Source: Pipra filicauda
Lineage: Eukaryota; Chordata; Aves; Passeriformes; Pipridae
Assembly (NCBI RefSeq): GCF_003945595.2
Contig: NW_024104430.1
Location: 620,001-684,000 of the forward strand
Length of the DNA stretch: 64,000 nt
Reading direction: 5' to 3'
The notes beneath the pieces are model-generated. The model was not told the origin of the DNA. It did not search any database and worked only from the letters and a program-made list of their open reading frames with translations. Positions 26,649-38,100 of this stretch are shown here, in pieces. Numbering within the stretch: the first letter of the stretch is position 1; every line of letters begins with the position of its first letter. The position numbers and the translations under genes are program-made.

Positions 26649-26841
26649 ATCTAATTACAGCAGCCTTTGAAGAGGTTGAGCCTCGGAACACAGGACTGAA
26701 AGGGACCACTGGCAGGGTGACCGCATTCGGTTTCGCCTTGACTGCCCGCAACCAGGTGATAGATGACTTGCTCAGAAACGTTCACAGAATGTGTATTCCA
26801 CGTGACAGTATAAAGTTTTTCCTATAATCTGTAACAATAAA
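26649..26841 (+). other. Unidentified CpG-containing open frame followed at once by AATAAA
   Basis: After a pyrimidine tract ending TCTAAAG (26648), a frame of 59 codons stays open to TAA at 26825-26827, and AATAAA follows at 26836-26841. The part at about 26690-26790 holds several CpGs and GC-rich third positions (Thr ACC, Gly GGC, Phe TTC), unlike the flanks. This would suit a terminal exon or a retrocopy. I do not recognise the peptide (TGLKGTTGRVTAFGFALTAR in the middle). A short phrase (ACAGGACTGAAAGGGACC) also resembles the end of old CR1 elements, so a repeat origin is possible. Confidence 0.25.
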
Positions 26842-29800
26842 ACTGTAGTAAAATGAAAAAAACATGGCCAAAAAATTCACATGCAGACAAGGAAGAAAAC
26901 CAACAGCTTAAGAAATATTTTAGGCTCCTTCAACAATGGGAAATTAGATAAATAAATGAAAGTTGCAAATGATCCCACACAAGAAGCCCATATCACACAG
27001 GAAAAGCAAAGCAGGATACAACACATCTTATCTGCGGATGCAATCTCATTTGCCTAATCTTTCTGATAGTTTAAGGCTAAGCAGGACCCACCCATTAAGC
27101 ACTTCAAGATTTCCATTACAATAACATTGCTAATCACCTGAACAATTTGCCTGTGTGCAGCCACTTTTTTACTGGAAGATCAAAAATTATGTCAAAAAGC
27201 TAAATCACAACCCATAAAGAAAGATGGTTGTGACTTTAATGGAAACAAAAAGAGCCCTGAAGCATGATATTAAGGCTTCATTTCCCCGCTTCAGACACAG
27301 TTTGTTCTGTTGTACAATCTTATCAATAAATACAGCAATTGACATCTAAAAATATCACAGTATAGTCCCCTTGTTCCCTCTTGTGTGCTTGCTTGGCTTT
27401 TCTAGAATTTCACCCCTCACTGCTGCTTAAGAACCTTTTTATAGTGCCTCATCTAAATTTATCGATGATGAACATATATCTTCCTCACTTTATTCTCCTG
27501 AAGCATAACACATCATCTTTCTTGCCTTTGTAACTAACATACTTGTAATTGGTGGTCAATATCAAAATCTAGAAAACAGATGGCTCTCCTCCCCCTACTT
27601 GCTTGGCTGGAAGAATACACGATTGACTGAAAGAGGATATACTCCCTTTTGACTTATGTAATCAATAAAACATGACTTAGCTCAGCAAGGGTATGGTAGT
27701 ATTTAATTGCCTTAAGACATATGCTCATCTTTCCTTTTGCAGCTATAAAAACATGAACTGAAACAATAAAATTCATGTGATTCATTATCTTAAGGTGAAA
27801 AGCTCTATTTTTGTGAAATCCAGCACTGATAGGGGCTCAATTTTATGAGAGCTTATAGGCTCAAATATAGCAACTGTTGTGAATCTCAGCTGATACCTGC
27901 ATTAATTTACATTTAACTTTAAGACATTCCAAATAATTTGTTACTAATAGTGGGTTTAACAGCTGCTCATGTAAATCATTATGAAAGCTTTTAAATTACT
28001 GGATTTATTCAAGTCTTCAGATTCTTTTTTAATATTCAAACCAAAACGGATTACAGTCTGTTTATCCTCTTTGCCAAGGTGCCTGCAGAACAAGAAAAAT
28101 AGTCAGTCATTTCTGTGTGAAACACATAGAGCATGATGTTCCTATCAGTGGCATAAAAAATAGGTAAGTGAATCCATGCTTCAAGCACAATATGAAATTG
28201 CAGGAAACTGTAATTATTGAGTCAACTGTATTAACTAAGAAAACTCTTAAGCATATTCTGAAGCTTTTACTCTCTAGGAAAAGAACTTAATCACATAAAT
28301 TTCACTGATGTGTAAAACTTTTTAGCTTCAAAGTAAAGAAAACCCAAACAAACATCAGAGGTTAAAAAAAGGTTAGGAGGACTCTGTGCCTAAAACATTG
28401 TGTTGCATAACGAATATGCACCTGAATATTTTCACTTTATCTCACATGCAAGAACAATAAAACCAAAGTGATTTTATCATATTATTAGAAATATTAAGAG
28501 AAATTAGACTTGTTTGGTGTATGAAGGGCTACTTATAGGCAGTTAACTTACAGTAAATTTAAAAACCTGGACATCCAGACGTATATTTACCATGTATTAC
28601 CATAAAATTTAAAACTCAGTAATGACTTATTCACCTGTTTTAGTGTATGCCCAGATAGCAACTTTAATTAATTTTAAAAATGCACATGAAATTAATTGTG
28701 TTCTTCAGACTTTGCAGGATTTGAATCTACTTGCACAGTTACATCTCTGCTACCCATGTTCATCCTTCTCAATAAGCATACATCAGCTTTGTAGGCATGT
28801 AAATAATTATCAGTTTTCATGGTTACTGTACCTCCACTACAGTATGCTTCTCACAACTCAAAAGTTACTGAAGTCTTCATAATTCAAAACCATTTTAAAA
28901 TAAGTAATAAAAATAGTAGCAAACAAAAAATAAATTGCATAATTCTCAGTCTCAAATTCTTTTCACTCTCTCTTTAAAAAAAAAACAACCAAGACTGAAT
29001 ACTACTGCTGAGTGACAAATATTTAAGACAGCTCAAATAAAACTTAGATCAACAGGATCTCTTACTTGTGCATCTAGAAAACTGTGCTCCACCATGAATT
29101 AAAAGTTGCTTGGACTTAATTTCATTCTGTTAGTACGAACACAGTCATGCTGAATAAACCTAAACAGTTGTCTATATTGGGAAGATATTCCTGTGTTTGA
29201 ACACAGCTATGAAGAATTAAGTAAGCTAACATTACACTGATTATCACTGAAGAGACAGAGAAAAGCAAAGCAAACTGAGGTCATCAGTCTGTCAGGCAAT
29301 GTGACAGTCTTGAACTGTGTACCATAAGATTTGTAACACGGACCACTTAACCCTAAAAATGTTTGCTTTGTGTATTACACTTTAATTTTTGGGCTTCTTT
29401 CATACAGATTGTCTTTATGACCTTTTTCCACTTAAATACGCAAAAGTTTTGCAAAAGCCTTACGTTTTCTCAGATGAACTGGTTACTTACACAACAAAAA
29501 TACTATCTCCCCTATTGAGGAGGACATGGGAGGTGGAATTGTGATCAAACAATTAACACTTTTCTCTAATTAGAACAATGAATCAAGATACCCAACTGTT
29601 ATAGCTTTTTCTTGTTGACAAGTGTAAGTTTTACGATGTCAGCAAATACAATTTAAGACCAGCTTTTTGGAATATTTGCTAATTAGAAAGTGGATGAATC
29701 CACCTCAGGTACAATTGTCATACAACCTCGTTACTCATCCTCTTTAAATTTTGTCACAACAGCGTACACTCTTACTATAGAAACCCATTCTTTCTTAGGA

Positions 29801-31143
29801 CAGCACAACACTATCATTACAGATATTGAAATTACTATAATGATTTTTTTATTCCCCTTAACAGTTAACACATACTGTATTTTGGATTTTACCTTTCAAT
29901 TGATTCTAGCTGTGCTCCCACCTAAGTGAACTACAAAGGAAACTAACACATTTGTTGAAACAAAGCTAGAATATTGACTTGTTGCACAGTGTTTATTGCA
30001 GAAACAAAACAGCTGTGGGCATTCTTAACACTTGTACTGTGAGGTTACAATAAAAAAAATTATCTGGAATCACAAGACTCATTTTCTTATATCTACGCAA
30101 GAACTAATTTTTAAAAGACATTTAAGGTACTGTGCACAGACCTTTTCCTAGCCTACATAGGCAGGGCATAGGCAGCATTGTCATTACAGAACGAGACAAG
30201 ATGAAAAAAAGAGAAAACCAATCAAAAACTCAAAAAACTTTGTTTGAAAGTCAAGTTTTATTATTAAAAAGGTACAAGTAAAGGCCAAGGATATTTTATT
30301 TGTCTTCTTATTCCCAAGACAGGAGAAGGTATGAGGAGGACTCTGTGTCTATATTTCACACAAATGTAGGGTGAGTATAGTTTGAGAGACAGGTTTTAGG
30401 GGTAGATAAGATGCTTAAAGGAGCTAAATTAAAATTCAAATATAGTTGTATGACTCCTACAGTTAGGGATTAAAAACCACCATTAACTGGCTAAAATGGT
30501 GATGCATTGCCAATTCAAATGAAGGCATTGTTAGAAAAAAAGAACTGCTGCAAGGCCTACCTACAAATGAGACAGGACTTCCTCTAAAAGAAGCTTCAAC
30601 TAACCACTGCCTTCACATGGAACAGCAAAGCTGTACAAATCTTCAAGCCAGTATGTCACCTTGGGAGCTTGATATAGCTCTTTTCATGTCTGCTTCTGCA
30701 ACTGGTATTTCAGTGATCTTGATGCCTAATGGAGAGTTACCTGCATGAAAAGATAAAAAAGGGAAGACTGATGAATTAAGTCCCCTCCTTTCCTCACAAC
30801 TGCCCAGTCAAAATCGGATGGATGATGTGTCCATGCAGGGAGATTTTGCTTCCTATCAACCTTCAGTTAACTATTCTTGCAGTCAACAAACCATAAGAGA
30901 TGGGTTTACTCTAACCTCACAGTTTGGTTTGTTTTTTTTTTTCCCATTATTTTACTCTTCCCTCACAGCTTTACATAGATTTGTGCCTTTCTGTGTATGT
31001 CTCCAATTATGACCTGGTGGTAATATCATCCCTGCAAATCTCATTACAGACATGCAAAAGGTTTCCGAGGCAGTGCTGTCTGAAGCGTCAGTTTGGGAGG
31101 AACTCCCCGGTCTCACCCGCCAGCAGCACCAGGGGCACTGAAG

Positions 31144-31303
31144 AATCACAGAATGGGTAAGGTTGGAAGGCACCACAGTGGGTCATCTGGTCCAAGCTCC
31201 CCAGTCGAGCAGGGTCATCCCAGAGCACACGGCATTCAGATTGCATTCAGACCGTTCTCGAGTATCTCCAGTGAGGGAGACTCCACAAGCCCTACGGGCA
31301 AGA
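31144..31303 (-). mobile_element. CR1 LINE 3' fragment, ~160 bp, directly upstream of PUDP
   Basis: The reverse complement of a CR1 3' end is readable: AATCACAGAATGGGTAAGGT, then TGGAAGGCACCACAGTGGGT, CATCTGGTCCAAGCTCCCC, GCAGGGTCATCCCAGAGCAC and TCCAGTGAGGGAGACTCCAC. It lies within about 200 bp of the PUDP start, at the edge of the CpG island. It contributes an ATG (31153) that is in frame with PUDP. Confidence 0.9.
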
Positions 31304-31369
31304 AGCTTTATCCTCCAACAAAAGACGCCCCACGAAATGAAACGGAGTTTGCTTTAAAAGCAGAACACA

Positions 31370-31850
31370 GCAAACAGAGAGGTCCCGCTGGCCCGGCCCA
31401 CGGCGCTCCCGCACCCGCTGAGTGGCCCCGGCCCCCCCTGCGTCGCGCCCTGCCCGGCCTCTTCCCGCGGCGGCTCCGCTCGCTCGGCTGCTCCGGCCTC
31501 GCCATGTCCGCTTCCAGCTCCTCGGCGGCCGCGCTGCGCCCGGCCACTCACCTGATCTTTGACATGGACGGGCTGCTGCTGGGTGTGTAGCCTGCGCCCC
31601 TCTCCCCTCTGTGCCGGGCCCCCGCGCCGCACGGTCTCACCGCGCCGCCAGGCCCGGCCCGGCCCGGCCTGGCTGTCCGGACAGCGCGGGTCCGTAGCTG
31701 GCGGCGGGCAGCCCCCTTCCCTTCCTCTCCTCCCCTTCCCTCCCCGCCTCCCGCTGCCTGAGCGGGCCAAGCTGCGGGCGCTCATTTGCGGCCTTCTCGC
31801 TCCGGGCAAGGGGCCAGAGCGCCCCGGGCGGCGCTGCTAAAACCCGCATG
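31370..31850 (+). promoter_or_regulatory. CpG-island promoter of PUDP
   Basis: A sharp block of very GC-rich, CpG-dense sequence in an AT-rich window, spanning the PUDP start codon. It has CCGCGGCGG-type runs, a GGGCGG box near 31827, and a GGCCC pentamer run at about 31647-31670. A TATA-like TTTAAAA at 31353-31359 could place a start near 31385, but islands like this usually have dispersed starts. The transcription start is not defined by the sequence. Confidence 0.85.
31504..31582 (+). CDS. PUDP: PUDP exon 1: start codon and HAD motif I
   Basis: The ATG has CTCGCC upstream. The exon encodes [19 protein letters not shown] and DMDGLLL plus the first base of the next Asp, then donor G|GTGTGT. 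The Ser/Ala-rich start replaces the human MAAPPQPV and is typical of poorly conserved HAD N-termini. Without splicing the frame stops three codons into the intron (TAG at 31588-31590). Confidence 0.95.
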
Positions 31851-32832
31851 AGGGGATTAAAGCAACAGGAAACGATCTAATTCCTTCTCCTCCTTCCGCC
31901 ATCCGCTGCCTTTCGGGGGCAGATTCCGTCATGAATTAAAAGATCCGAGGCTGAGCGTGAACAGGGCGCTTGCTCGGGATGGTGGAGGGCTGAGCGAGGT
32001 TTTGGGGAGAGAGGTGAAGGTCAGGTTGGGGTTGGAAGCCAAAAGAAAGCGGGTATGGAGGAAAATGGGGATCCAGTGTGCGGAGCTGAGGGAGCCCCGG
32101 GCCCAGCGCTGGCAGCAGCGAGACCCAGGCCCAGGGCTGGAAGCGCCAGGGCAGGACACTGCTCAGCAGCCTTTGGGGTCACCACTGCAGCTGGAAACCC
32201 CCGTGACAGTCTTCTATCACGGCTTTTGTATCAGTAGACTGCCTGGTTTGCAGGCTTATTCTGTAACCTGTGTCCTCCCGCGATACAGCTAGATTGGATC
32301 TTGGGGTTTGAATCGTCATTATGACTACGACAGTATTTAAGGCTGTTTAACTGTTTGCTGAATCAGGACCCTCTGCTGAGTGTCTCCTGTGGAATAACAG
32401 AGTATTTTTATATGTGACTTGGTTTTTGAAATAGTTCATGTGGGTTATCGCACAGGAAGCAGCATTGGATATGGGTGAATTCTTAAAAGGTGTGAACTTG
32501 GCGTGTGTGCCTTCCTTCTGCAAAACCCAAATTGTTGCAGTTTCTGGGAAGACTGGTGTGAAGTCTGATGAATTACTCTCTATTTCCAAGAAATGTGCAC
32601 TTTCCTTTAACAGGTGAAGATGATTCACTTATCAACTTTTAAAACAGAAATGACATTTCCCATGCTATCATAAATATTTTTAAGTATTTTAGAGCTGTTG
32701 GGTTTTGTTTGTTTCATCTGCACTCTTAATATGCTATGCAAAACAGTGATTGAGTTATTTTAGTTCCGTTTTCTGTTTCATCATTGGAGTCTCAAATAGC
32801 CTGGGGTTATATATATATACACACATACATAA

Positions 32833-32865
<33 letters not shown>

Positions 32866-35129
32866 TGCATGTGTATATATGTATATTATGTATATATTTG
32901 TAATCCTGTAATCCAGAACCAGTTATTTTAATTTTGTTCTTATTTAGAAGTTTCAAGAAAGCTTTTTCAGTTACTATTGCTTTTTGTCAGAAGTTGAAAA
33001 TCAGTTTCACACAGAGAATACTCACCTGAACAGGACAGTATTGGTAAGTTATATGAGTATTTAGTCATTGATATGGATATGTAAGATTTCCATATGAGGT
33101 TTATAGAATCATAGAATGTTAAGGAGTTGGAATGGACCTTAAAGTTCATCTAGTACCAACTCCCCTGCCATGGGCAGGGACAGCTCCCACTAGAACAGGT
33201 TGCTTAAGGCCTTATCCAGCCTGGCCTCGAACACTGCCAGGGTTTTAAGTGAATTTATCACGCAGGTTAAGTGCTTTAGCTTTGGACAATATTCTAGGAA
33301 CAAAAGGCATTTTTCTCAGATGCTATCCTGTTTATATTTAGAAATTGCCTTTCTGTAACATTCCAAACAGGCAACACCAATACCAGTCGAGGTTCTGAGT
33401 CATTTTTAGATCTCTAAACTCTTGGGGTTCATACAGTGAAGAAGGATTAAAAATGCTCTAGATTATGAACTGCGCCTCATACTGGAAAAGTAATTATAAA
33501 ATATCCATAATTCTTGGACATAAAACTTTGCCAAGATTGAGACACTTGAAGTATAAACCTATTTCTTGCTGTTATTAAATTTATATGTTGTAAATTTCAG
33601 CACCAGATAAATACTTTGTCACTTTCTGGATTTCAGTAAAAAGACGGACATAAATTATGGCATTTTGTGTGCTTATATAAAAAATATATTTACATGAACA
33701 TTTTATGCATGCTAGTATAATTTGCTTTTTTATCCCTATATATGAAGCGTCCTTTGCACTGATAAATACTTATTCTGTTTTCATTCCCCTAGTTACTGTT
33801 ATGCTAAGTGGATGTGATTGCTTCTATTTAAAAAAGTTGCATATAAAGAGCGTGTTGTATTTCGGAAGTCTTTTCAGCTGCAATGAGTTAAACTGAAAAT
33901 ACTCTTTAAATAACTTCCAGTACAGAGGAGCAAAAGAGACACCACCTTGATGATTTTCATAATGTACACTTCATTTCAGAGGACCTGTAGTATGTTTCAG
34001 CCTCTAAATACTATCAGTTCTGTCACAAGTTTGACATATTTTTTGGTGAGCCTGTTTGTTTCATGATGAACTGTGACTCTTAGGAGGTAAAAAGGCGGTC
34101 AGGAGACTGCTTGGACTTTTCCAAGATTTTAAATGTTTCAAGAAGCTTGGAATAATTTTGGGGAAGGAATGAAATAAGGGGCACACAAGTTAGATACTGC
34201 CCAACCTGTCTGCTGTAGATCTTCTGAATAAGACGAATGGTTATACTGATGTAAATCTACATGAGAAATAAGAACCCTTTTAATTTTTTAATGAAATTTT
34301 AATGTGTCACATAGTGTTCATTGAAGATACTAAAATGGATAACATAGATGTTTTGGGAAGCTATAGAAATATGCCCAAAATGACTTCATTTCAAAAAGCT
34401 TGAATTTGGTATTGGATATTTATATATATACAAAAATTTGGTACTGGATATTTAAAACTACACTTTTTAAAGTACCTCCATAGTTGGTTGCATTTTTCAG
34501 AATCTAAAGCTTTAGGTTTTTGCAATAATTTTCACAACAAAGTAGTGCCTGAAAATGCGTGTGACTATTTTTGGAAGTTTTCACCTAAACTTTACTGATT
34601 TTTTAGAACAAATATAAATTGATCTATAAACGGTGAAAAAAAAATTGAGCATTAAATTCATCTGATGTAATGTGCCATGAACTTGCTTTCTGTAACTGAC
34701 ATACTTTCTTCTTATTAAGGAAGGTAGGATATTTTCTGATAGAAAGATTTCCAAAACCTTTAAGAGTGTAAAATCCTTAAATGAGGTCTGAGGAGCTTAC
34801 AAGGTTCCTGACTTTGGAAACAATCCAAGTGTTGCCCTATAAAACCTGTATCCTGTACTTTAGTGGCTAAGGCTCAGCTGTGTGAAAGTGTTGCTGAGTC
34901 TGATCCTCTGTTATTTATCTCCCCCGCTCTGGTTAACATAATTGAGGATGATTAAGTTGTCCTTGAGTCCCACCTTGATATATCAGTTTACCCTCAATAG
35001 GGAAGTCCTTGCCCCTGAATTGCCTGTGAAAGTACTTCACCCCTTTTTTTTCCGAATCTTTCTGTATCATTGTTTCAGGTGTTATCTAACACCTTTTTCC
35101 AGCATGTATAATCAATGCAATCCACCCTT

Positions 35130-35163
<34 letters not shown>

Positions 35164-38100
35164 ACCTTCTCTTTCCAGCTGTTGGATGAAGTCTTAGGGT
35201 TTTTGTCTGTTGCTCCAGTTGCCAAGAAGTTTGACTGGAAAGTAATGCTCTCATTTTGTAAGTAAAATATATGAACAGCACCTCTGGACTGTAGGGAACT
35301 CCAGCTGTAAGAGAAAAAACAGCCTTTGTGCTAATGTACTACAGTTACGTCCTGCTGTATTATACACAGAATATTAGAATATCTCAAGTTGGAAGGGAGC
35401 TTAAGGATCATTGGGTTCAACTCCCTGCTCCTTGCAGGACTTCCTAAAACTAAAAGGGACTAAGAGCATTGTCCAAACACTCCTTGAACTCTGACAGCCT
35501 TGGTGCTGTGACCAGTGCCCTGGGAAGCCTGTTCCAGTGACTGATCACCCTCTCAGAGAATTGAACTAATGTCCAATCTGAACTTCCCCTAAAGCAGCTT
35601 CATTTGTTGACATAGTTGATTAGTGATGCACTGTGTATTATAAACCAGAGGAAAAGGAATAACTAATATTTTAATTTTAGTGTACTCCTGTACTTTCTTT
35701 TTTTAAATAAAAAACCTCGCAAAGAATAACAACAAAAAACCCAACCAAACAAAAAAAACAAAACCCCAAGCCCCCACCACAAGAAACCCCAGCACTTCAA
35801 TTAAAGCGTTAAATTTCTAAAGTTAAACTTCTGCTTGATTTCCTACAGCAAATAATATTAAATGCTCAGAATAGTAGATTGCTTCTTCTTAAAATACTTT
35901 AGTCTTTTCCTACAGAAGAGTATGGTTCTAACTGCTAGTATGTAGTATAGTTAAAAATATTAAACCTATTTATGTGTGTGCTTATCCAACACACACAGTA
36001 CAGGGTTAATCTATAATGGTAGTAGTAGTAATAATAAACCAGAACAGAATCTAGATATCTTTGATACCTGAATAAATCCTGTTATAGTTGTACTGTTTGC
36101 TATCTGATCCTGGCATTTTAGCATGTTGGAAAAACATACAAAAGTAATGCTAAGGATAGAGAAGGAAAAATCTATGTAATCTGTACAAAATATACAATTA
36201 GAGTAATGCCCCCTAGGATCTATCTGCTAAACTTATTGCATAGGTTGTATTTTGAGCTATGATAAGTAGTTTTGTTATGTAGCTGTAGCCAATAGCTACC
36301 CCACCACCAAAACACAGATAGGATGGAAAATTGCCTTTGTTGATCTGTACCTAAATTTATAGGGGGCTGAAAATATTTAAAATTCTCTACAAGCTGCATG
36401 CACAATATTAACCTTTCCCAACTGACAAGTGAACTTAGGAAAATGGCTGCAAAGATAAGAAGTTTCTTAGCCTTGTGCTTAAAGCTGAACTAAAGGTAAG
36501 CCAACATGCACTTCAGTATAGGAAATTTAGTCGTGTACTTATTTTTGTTCAGATTTTGCTAGGAGTAGCGAGAGGGTTCCTAAAGCAGCTTAGCTTTGCA
36601 AGATACCTTCACCTTGACTCAAAGTCATGTTGGACTGTACAGGCACAGGTATGCCAGCTTGTTGTGACCATTTGTAGAGGGATGAGAAGTAGTTTAGGCA
36701 ACTGGGATCAGAAGTTGCTGCTTCTACAGCCGCTGTCTCCTTTGTGTGGAGACTGCTGTGGTCCTGTGTGTCACTGTTAGTCCACTCCTGCATGGTTTGT
36801 AATACAGGTCACCTCTGGTCTATACTGTAGAAGAAATTAGCTTGCAGTTAAATTCATTGCGGTGTTGTGAGAGCCACAAGAGTTTTGGCATGTTTTCTTT
36901 CTCCCCAGTGTTACCTACCCATTGTCACAAGGTCAGAAGTCAAAAATGTACTCTTACTTTCATTTCATTGCACAAGTTGCCTAGGAGATTGCTGTTATAA
37001 GAAAACTGGTGAGAGTTCCATGCTGGAGTTTGCTTATGTGCATGCTGTCTTTTATTTTACAGTGTGAATGGGAGGTTAAAACAGCTTCCTATTTCTTCTT
37101 CATCCGAGCAAATAGCACCAATTCAACTAAACATCAGTCCTCTCTAGATTGTCCTCTATTATGGCTTAAGTGCAGGAATTAATCTTTTTAGGCTATAACC
37201 TGGCAATCTTGTAAGCCTGTTTTCTGCTTCTGTATAGTGGAAACTTACTTTCTTGTCATTCTCCATTTTCATGTGATTTTGGGGGAACAAAGAAGGAAGC
37301 AAAAATATTGTCTGTCCCCTGTGTTCTGTACTTCTAATTTGTTGCAAAAACAAAGAGATTAAGGATGTTATTAGATTAAAATACCTCATAGATGCTTCAT
37401 GAGCAAATTTTGGAGATAACTAAAACAGCTCCTCATTGAGAATTAACTAACCATAAATAGAGTAAATAAGATTTGTCATATGCTTGAAAGCTAACATTTT
37501 AATTTAACAGGAAGGAAAATTTTGGCAAGAACATAGCAAACATACTAACCCAGAGTCTGACTTCTGGTATTCCCGTGATTGATTTACAGATTGCCCATCC
37601 ACATGATTGCCTGTTTGTAGTTAGAATAATCCGGAATCAGAGTTTAGTTCAGCATCAGTAGAACAGGGTTCTGTTGTGGTGTTTGTTGTTGTTGTTGTTT
37701 TTTAATTTTTGTAGTGGTTACCACATTTCAAAATGCCATGGGCAGCATTAGCAAAGATAACTTTTTCTTCTGGAGAAATGAACCAAGGAATGCTCCCAAG
37801 CTAAAAGATCCATGATTCGATTTTAATATTGCACAGAAATTACACACAAATGCAATGTATTTTTCGTGCCTATTTATTAGTTGCCCCTGATGCAAAGCAT
37901 TAGTTTTAAAAGAACAGAAACCACATGTTTAATAAACTAATCCCAGGAATTTTCCATTTTCCGTTTTTGTAATGTGGCTTTTGTTTTCTGACTGTTACAC
38001 ACATTCAGTTGTATAGAGGGTCTTTAGCAAATGAAGAGGTATGTTTTGAAAGTGCTGGGAGTCCAAAGGTTCTGTTTAGTGATTTTAAAGATGCATACAG

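Larger units (their letters stand above)
16823..31080. other. Intergenic region between STS and PUDP, mostly unique AT-rich sequence
   Basis: About 14 kb without a recognised gene. Notable local items are a 16-bp palindrome at 17819-17834, a perfect hairpin at 20773-20800, a GC-richer segment at about 19700-19945 with minus-strand splice-like signals, and a CpG-containing open frame at 26649-26841. Non-coding first exons of STS could lie here but cannot be called from sequence alone. Confidence 0.5.

Noticed and set aside
31308..31849. Minus-strand and alternate-frame open frames of up to 151 codons in the CpG island
   Set aside because: GC-rich sequence lacks stop codons by composition. The Arg/Gly/Pro-rich translations have no domain, and the real exon 1 is on the plus strand in another frame.
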